Source: Deltaproteobacteria bacterium
Lineage (GTDB): Bacteria > Desulfobacterota > DSM-4660 > Desulfatiglandales > B25-G16
Length of the DNA: 14,938 nucleotides
Direction of reading: 5' to 3'
Assembly: GCA_019308645.1 (NCBI GenBank)
Contig: JAFDHR010000028.1
Span: forward strand, 1-14,938
In this document: positions 12,917-14,938 of the stretch, piece after piece
Layout: each line of letters begins with the position of its first letter
Numbering within the stretch: the first letter of the stretch is position 1
Made by a program: the position numbers and the translations under genes
Notes under the pieces: model-generated
Databases searched by the model: none
What the model was told of the DNA's origin: nothing
The model's input: only the letters and a program-made list of their open reading frames with translations

Positions 12917-13043
12917 ATAGTCAAATGGTAGAATAGTCAAATGGCAAAATCGTTCAATAGAATACCAACAAATGGTCAGTGGCCAAATCGTAAAATAGGA
13001 AAATAACTGAACCGTCAAGTTGACGATTTAACTATTTTAACCA
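12908..13043. repeat. degenerate octamer repeats and inverted repeat, left flank of the S23 gene
   Basis: From 12911 the text falls into 8-mers: AGTTAAAT, AGTCAAAT, GGTAGAAT, AGTCAAAT, GGCAAAAT, CGTTCAAT, then looser units, with later CGTAAAAT and AGGAAAAT, consensus NGTNAAAT. At 13013-13025 CGTCAA-G-TTGACG reverses the orientation, after which ATTTAACT-type units follow. As a result 12908-12924 and 13020-13036 are inverted repeats matching at 16 of 17 bases. Confidence 0.65.
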
Positions 13044-13059
13044 ATAAACGAGGCTTCGA

Positions 13060-13443
13060 ATGGAAGAATCAAAATATCATGATTTTCGAGATTTAGAAGT
13101 TTGGAAACGATGCCGGGATATTAGAAAACAGATTTGGGCGTTACTCAGGGATTTTCCAGAAGAAGAAAAATACAGATTATCTGATCAAATGATAAGGGCA
13201 TCAAGATCATCAACAGCTTGTATAGCAGAAGGTTATGGACGCTACCATTACCAAGAGAACATACAATTTTGTCGTCAGTCAAGGGGATCTCTTTATGAGT
13301 TGATTGATCATATTCTAGTGGCCGAGGAATGTGAATACATTGATCATGGGGTATCTCAAACAAGAATCGATGAAATAAAAACAAGCATAGTTGTCTTAAA
13401 TGGGTATATTAGATATTTAAAAAAAAGAAAAGAGAGTGATTAG
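13060..13443 (+). CDS. four-helix-bundle protein, S23 / 23S-rRNA intervening-sequence type
   Basis: 127 aa. The opening FRDLEVWKRCRDIRKQIW, the basic DQMIRASRS, and the hallmark IAEGYGR (55-61) with the later RGSLYELIDHILVAEE segment are diagnostic of the family first found encoded inside intervening sequences of 23S rRNA genes, but widely present as free-standing genes. The fold is a four-helix bundle that oligomerises; its biochemical role is unknown. GAGG lies 6 nt before the ATG. It splits the rhamnose genes rmlB and rmlA and has nothing to do with that pathway. Octamer repeats border it on both sides in opposite orientation, suggesting that it arrived as a cassette. No rRNA sequence is seen around it. 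Confidence 0.88.
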   Translation: MEESKYHDFRDLEVWKRCRDIRKQIWALLRDFPEEEKYRLSDQMIRASRSSTACIAEGYGRYHYQENIQFCRQSRGSLYELIDHILVAEECEYIDHGVSQTRIDEIKTSIVVLNGYIRYLKKRKESD

Positions 13444-13453
13444 GCTTTTTCAG

Positions 13454-13584
13454 ATTGTAACTATTCAACTATTTGTGAAAATTTTCAATGACTGTATCAA
13501 ATGCCACAGGTCCAGAAAAGAAAATTACTATTGATCTTAAAGTGATTTATCGATTTAACGAATCAACAGTTTGTCTATTTAACT
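13454..13584. repeat. degenerate octamer repeats, right flank of the S23 gene
   Basis: Two clusters are seen. One contains ATTCAACT, ATTTGTGA (13463-13478). The other is an uninterrupted run ATTTATCG, ATTTAACG, AATCAACA, GTTTGTCT, ATTTAACT (13545-13584). These are the reverse complement of the NGTNAAAT consensus on the left side. The rmlA ribosome binding site (AAGGA, 13586-13590) follows directly. Confidence 0.6.
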
Positions 13585-13601
13585 AAAGGAAGAATAGCGT
13601 A

Positions 13602-14477
13602 ATGAAAGGAATTATACTTGCTGGCGGTTCAGGGACTCGACTATATCCAATTACCAGGGTAGTCAGCAAGCAACTTTTGCCGGTCTATGATAAACCTATG
13701 ATCTACTACCCACTCTCAGTACTTATGTTGGCAGGAATTCGGGAGATTCTCATTATTTCAACACCTGAAGACCTACCTCGTTTTCAGGAGCTTTTAGGAG
13801 ATGGCTTACAGTGGGGCCTTTCCTTTTCGTTTGCTGAACAGCCTCGCCCTGAAGGACTGGCCCAGGCATTTATAATTGGTCGTGATTTTGTAGGAAAAGA
13901 TAATGTGTGTCTGATCCTTGGGGACAATATCTTTTATGGACATGGTCTTCCAGATAGACTTCGAGATGCATCCTCCAGGAAAGAGGGTGCAACTGTCTTT
14001 GGGTATTGGGTGAAAGATCCGGAGCGATATGGTGTGGTATCTTTTGGTGAGGCTGATAAGGCCGTGGACATCGAGGAAAAGCCAACTCAGCCCAAATCGA
14101 ATTATGCAGTCACAGGCCTCTACTTTTGTGATAATAGAGTGCTCGATATTGCTGCTGGGCTCAAGCCCTCGGCTCGGGGAGAGTTGGAGATTGCAGATGT
14201 CATCCGCACCTACCTCCAGTTAGGAGAGCTTTATGTTGAAAAACTGGGTAGAGGATTCGCCTGGCTGGATACAGGTACCCATGAATCACTTCTTGAGGCG
14301 AGCACATTTATTGAGACCCTTGAAAAACGCCAGGGCTTGAAAATAGCATGTATTGAAGAGATCGCATACCGAATAGGCTACATTAGTGCAGACCAGGTTT
14401 ACAGGCTTGCACAGCCAATGCAGAAAAATGGATATGGCCAGTATCTTATGGAAATAATCACTCATGAGAGCAGTTGA
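13602..14477 (+). CDS. rfbA: glucose-1-phosphate thymidylyltransferase (RmlA/RfbA)
   Basis: 291 aa, full length. It joins glucose-1-phosphate and dTTP to give dTDP-glucose, the first step of dTDP-rhamnose synthesis. The nucleotide-binding loop [11 protein letters not shown] (6-16), the [16 protein letters not shown] segment (23-38), LGDNIFYG (106-113; metal-binding aspartate in LGDN) and the later [21 protein letters not shown] and [11 protein letters not shown] blocks are all typical of the short RmlA class. The AAGGA ribosome binding site is ~11 nt upstream, at the edge of the octamer repeat. It is followed after 39 nt by rmlC, so A and C are co-transcribed. Whether rmlB is in the same transcript depends on reading through the S23 cassette. 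Confidence 0.97.
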   Translation: MKGIILAGGSGTRLYPITRVVSKQLLPVYDKPMIYYPLSVLMLAGIREILIISTPEDLPRFQELLGDGLQWGLSFSFAEQPRPEGLAQAFIIGRDFVGKDNVCLILGDNIFYGHGLPDRLRDASSRKEGATVFGYWVKDPERYGVVSFGEADKAVDIEEKPTQPKSNYAVTGLYFCDNRVLDIAAGLKPSARGELEIADVIRTYLQLGELYVEKLGRGFAWLDTGTHESLLEASTFIETLEKRQGLKIACIEEIAYRIGYISADQVYRLAQPMQKNGYGQYLMEIITHESS

Positions 14478-14517
14478 TAAGCCATAGGCTTATAAATACG
14501 CCATAGGCTTATAAATA
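14477..14517 (+). repeat. 19-bp tandem duplication with hairpin before rmlC
   Basis: GCCATAGGCTTATAAATA occurs at 14481-14498 and again at 14500-14517, a 19-nt period. The first unit with its upstream bases forms a perfect hairpin ATAAGCC-ATA-GGCTTAT (14477-14493). The only Shine-Dalgarno-like bases for rmlC (AGG, 14505-14507) and the A of its ATG belong to the second unit. Confidence 0.8.
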
Positions 14518-14938
14518 TGAAGGTTACCCCTACATCTCTTCCGGATGTTCTCATCATTGAACCCCGCGCCTTTGAAGACAAGCGAGGGTTTTTTATGGAG
14601 ACGTATCATCAAAAAAGATACGAGCAATCTAACATGCGTTGCATTTTTGTGCAGGATAATCTTTCTCGTTCGGTTCGCGGTATTCTTAGAGGATTGCATT
14701 ACCAACTTCAATATCCCCAGGCGAAATTGATTCAGGCTATTAACGGCGCTATCTTTGATGTAGCGGTGGATATTCGGCAGGGATCTCCAACTTTTGGGAA
14801 GTGGGTAGGTGCTAATATCTCAGACAAAAACAGGCACCAGATATTTGTACCAGAAGGATTCGCCCACGGGTTTTGTGTGCTCAGCGAAACAGCGGACGTC
14901 CTTTACAAGTGCACGGATTTCTATGCCCCTGATGATGA
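14517..14938 (+). CDS. rfbC: dTDP-4-dehydrorhamnose 3,5-epimerase (RmlC/RfbC), 3' end beyond the window
   Basis: The first 140 codons are present with no stop; the family is usually ~180-190 aa, so ~45 residues are missing beyond the window edge. It epimerises C3 and C5 of dTDP-4-keto-6-deoxyglucose. Typical blocks are IIEPRAFEDKRGFFMETY (13-30), VQDNLSRSVRGILRGLHYQ (45-63) with the probable catalytic histidine H61, the cupin strand AIFDVAVDIRQGSPTFGKWVG (78-98), FVPEGFAHGF (110-119) and YKCTDFYAP (130-138). Start: the ATG at 14517 is the first in frame after rmlA and lies inside a 19-bp tandem duplication. Together with rmlB and rmlA it supplies three of the four dTDP-rhamnose enzymes; rmlD would be expected downstream. 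Confidence 0.95.
   Translation, partial: MKVTPTSLPDVLIIEPRAFEDKRGFFMETYHQKRYEQSNMRCIFVQDNLSRSVRGILRGLHYQLQYPQAKLIQAINGAIFDVAVDIRQGSPTFGKWVGANISDKNRHQIFVPEGFAHGFCVLSETADVLYKCTDFYAPDD

Noticed and set aside
12635..13018. 127-codon minus-strand open frame over the end of rmlB
   Set aside because: It is antisense to rmlB and the octamer array, which produces the repeated FTIWPLTICW / LTILPFDYLTILPF-like text; this is a repeat artefact.
13060..13443. S23 gene as evidence of a 23S rRNA fragment here
   Set aside because: No rRNA sequence is recognisable on either side; the flanks are octamer repeats and rml genes.

Overview
The window is part of an exopolysaccharide (EPS)/capsule gene cluster from a Gram-negative bacterium. 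Moderate-to-low GC, a Wzi-type outer-membrane protein, a large SLBB export protein and the heavy load of short palindromic repeats suggest an anaerobic deltaproteobacterium (Desulfobacterota-like). That placement is inference from gene content, not from a phylogenetic marker.

Region 1 (1-3700) is a gene graveyard. It holds the N-terminal stub of a probable polyprenyl sugar-phosphotransferase, the C-terminal remnant of a polysaccharide-deacetylase-like protein, a decayed VanZ-family gene and the last ~30 codons of a GxxExxY-type protein. Two minus-strand toxin-antitoxin modules (MazEF-like and YefM-YoeB) sit among the debris. The rest is short repeats, ending in an array of palindromic elements just upstream of a likely promoter for the EPS genes.

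Region 2 (3706-9535) is the intact export block: Wzi-like capsule assembly protein, a 945-aa FN3+SLBB polysaccharide export protein, and a Wzz-type chain-length determinant. Together they would control chain length, carry polymer across the envelope and attach or organise it at the surface. Region 3 (9607-11550) begins with a near-exact second copy of a leader sequence first seen at 3077-3330. It then encodes a winged-helix regulator fused to a Rossmann-like domain and two secreted ComEA-like helix-hairpin-helix proteins. Region 4 (11843-14938) carries the dTDP-rhamnose genes rmlB, rmlA and rmlC (cut by the window edge), with a four-helix-bundle S23-type gene between rmlB and rmlA.

The most unusual signal is non-coding. 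(i) A family of short elements has a CCCC...(T)GGGG outer stem with one bulged base, two inner hairpins and compensatory base changes between copies. (ii) Three families of degenerate tandem OCTAMER repeats each flank a discrete cassette: the yefM-yoeB module, a pair of covarying hairpins, and the S23 gene. (iii) A duplicated leader sits upstream of both EPS transcription units, and each copy has been invaded by a different short insert.
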